DNA from: Polynucleobacter sp. AM-7D1
Lineage (GTDB): Bacteria; Pseudomonadota; Gammaproteobacteria; Burkholderiales; Burkholderiaceae
DNA: 64,000 nt
Assembly: GCF_018688455.1 (NCBI RefSeq)
Contig: NZ_CP061319.1
Coordinates: forward strand, 620,001-684,000
Reading direction: 5' to 3'
In this document: positions 63,796-64,000 of the stretch, in pieces
Layout: each line of letters begins with the position of its first letter
Position numbering within the stretch: the stretch's first letter is position 1
Notes under the pieces: generated by a model
Seen by the model: only the letters and a program-made list of their open reading frames with translations
Told to the model about the DNA's origin: nothing
Databases searched by the model: none
Made by a program: the position numbers and the translations under genes

Positions 63796-64000
63796 ATGAA
63801 CGCACCAGTAAATCCTAAAGAACTTGAGTTACAAACCGTAGAGTTCAAGCTAGATGGTCAAACTATCGTTTCTTACGAAGGTGAGACTATTCTCAAGGCG
63901 GCTAAACGCCATGGGATTGATATCCCACATCTGTGCTTTAAAGACGGTTACCGTCCTGACGGTAACTGCCGCGCTTGCGTTGTTGAGATAAATGGTGAGC
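63796..64000 (+). CDS. formate dehydrogenase alpha (catalytic) subunit, 5' part only
   Basis: The first 68 codons are visible before the window ends. They encode an N-terminal NuoG-like [2Fe-2S] ferredoxin domain (VEFKLDGQTIVSYEGETIL, HGIDIPHLCFKDGYRPDGNCRACVVEI). This domain heads the Mo/W-bis-MGD subunit of NAD-linked formate dehydrogenases. Its place 36 bp after the NuoE-NuoF fusion supports the call. Whether it uses Mo or W cannot be judged here. Confidence 0.85.
   Translation, partial: MNAPVNPKELELQTVEFKLDGQTIVSYEGETILKAAKRHGIDIPHLCFKDGYRPDGNCRACVVEINGE

Noticed and set aside
1..64000. CRISPR arrays, insertion sequences, rRNA, phage genes
   Set aside because: No spaced direct repeats, transposase or integrase motifs, rRNA or phage structural genes were seen on either strand.

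Overview
The window looks like chromosomal DNA of a Polynucleobacter-type freshwater betaproteobacterium (Burkholderiaceae). The signs are a moderately low GC content, dense short-spaced genes, a Bug/TctC receptor, the rimP-nusA-infB-rbfA-truB order, a phasin, sox and NAD-linked formate dehydrogenase genes, and protein sequences of Burkholderiales character. The genus is an inference from gene content. No rRNA, insertion sequence, prophage or CRISPR array was seen.

Layout. 1-5.8 kb (minus): fabI, chrA, then a catabolic set (MaoC/HTD2-type hydratase, MmgE/PrpD, CitE-like lyase, TctC receptor) that resembles a C5-dicarboxylate (itaconate/mesaconate/citramalate) pathway. 5.8-11.5 kb: yejABEF peptide ABC importer. 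11.6-14.2 kb: an NlpC/P60-fold protein lacking its catalytic Cys, a beta-barrel protein and a patatin lipoprotein. 14.4-27.5 kb: information-processing block (scpB, rluB, rimP-nusA-infB-rbfA-truB behind an attenuator-like leader, typA, tex). 27.5-31 kb: lone modA and the arsenic operon arsR-arsC-acr3-arsH. 31-38.4 kb: higBA, uspA, a TSUP permease, an RluA-family synthase, dusA, tRNA-His, a SUMF1-fold protein, a Pif1-like helicase and mazEF. 38.4-46 kb: ggt, lrgAB, a two-subunit molybdenum hydroxylase and soxXYZA. 46-55 kb: purU, small envelope proteins, a penicillin acylase, tRNA-Leu, and the fumA-murI-tonB-exbB-exbD series. 55-64 kb: acs, tRNA-Ser, phasin, a tumE-tumA type toxin-antitoxin locus with an in-frame amber codon, a DUF748 protein, a small lipoprotein, and the start of a formate dehydrogenase operon with a fused NuoE-NuoF subunit.

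How the genes fit together. Several loci suggest a lifestyle on dilute organic acids and C1/sulfur supplements: Bug receptor plus CoA-dependent acid breakdown, acetyl-CoA synthetase, formate dehydrogenase, Sox carriers and a molybdenum hydroxylase. Three toxin-antitoxin modules lie within about 28 kb, each behind a palindrome. Several genes without a Shine-Dalgarno sequence have -10-like boxes 6-10 nt before the start codon, which suggests leaderless or near-leaderless transcripts.

The most notable observations are the amber codon in the tumE-like toxin, the Cys-to-Gly change in the NlpC/P60 protein, the three-hairpin rimP leader, the odd SoxY C-terminus and the SUMF1-fold protein without the FGE cysteine pair. 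All calls come from reading the sequence; no database search was run.
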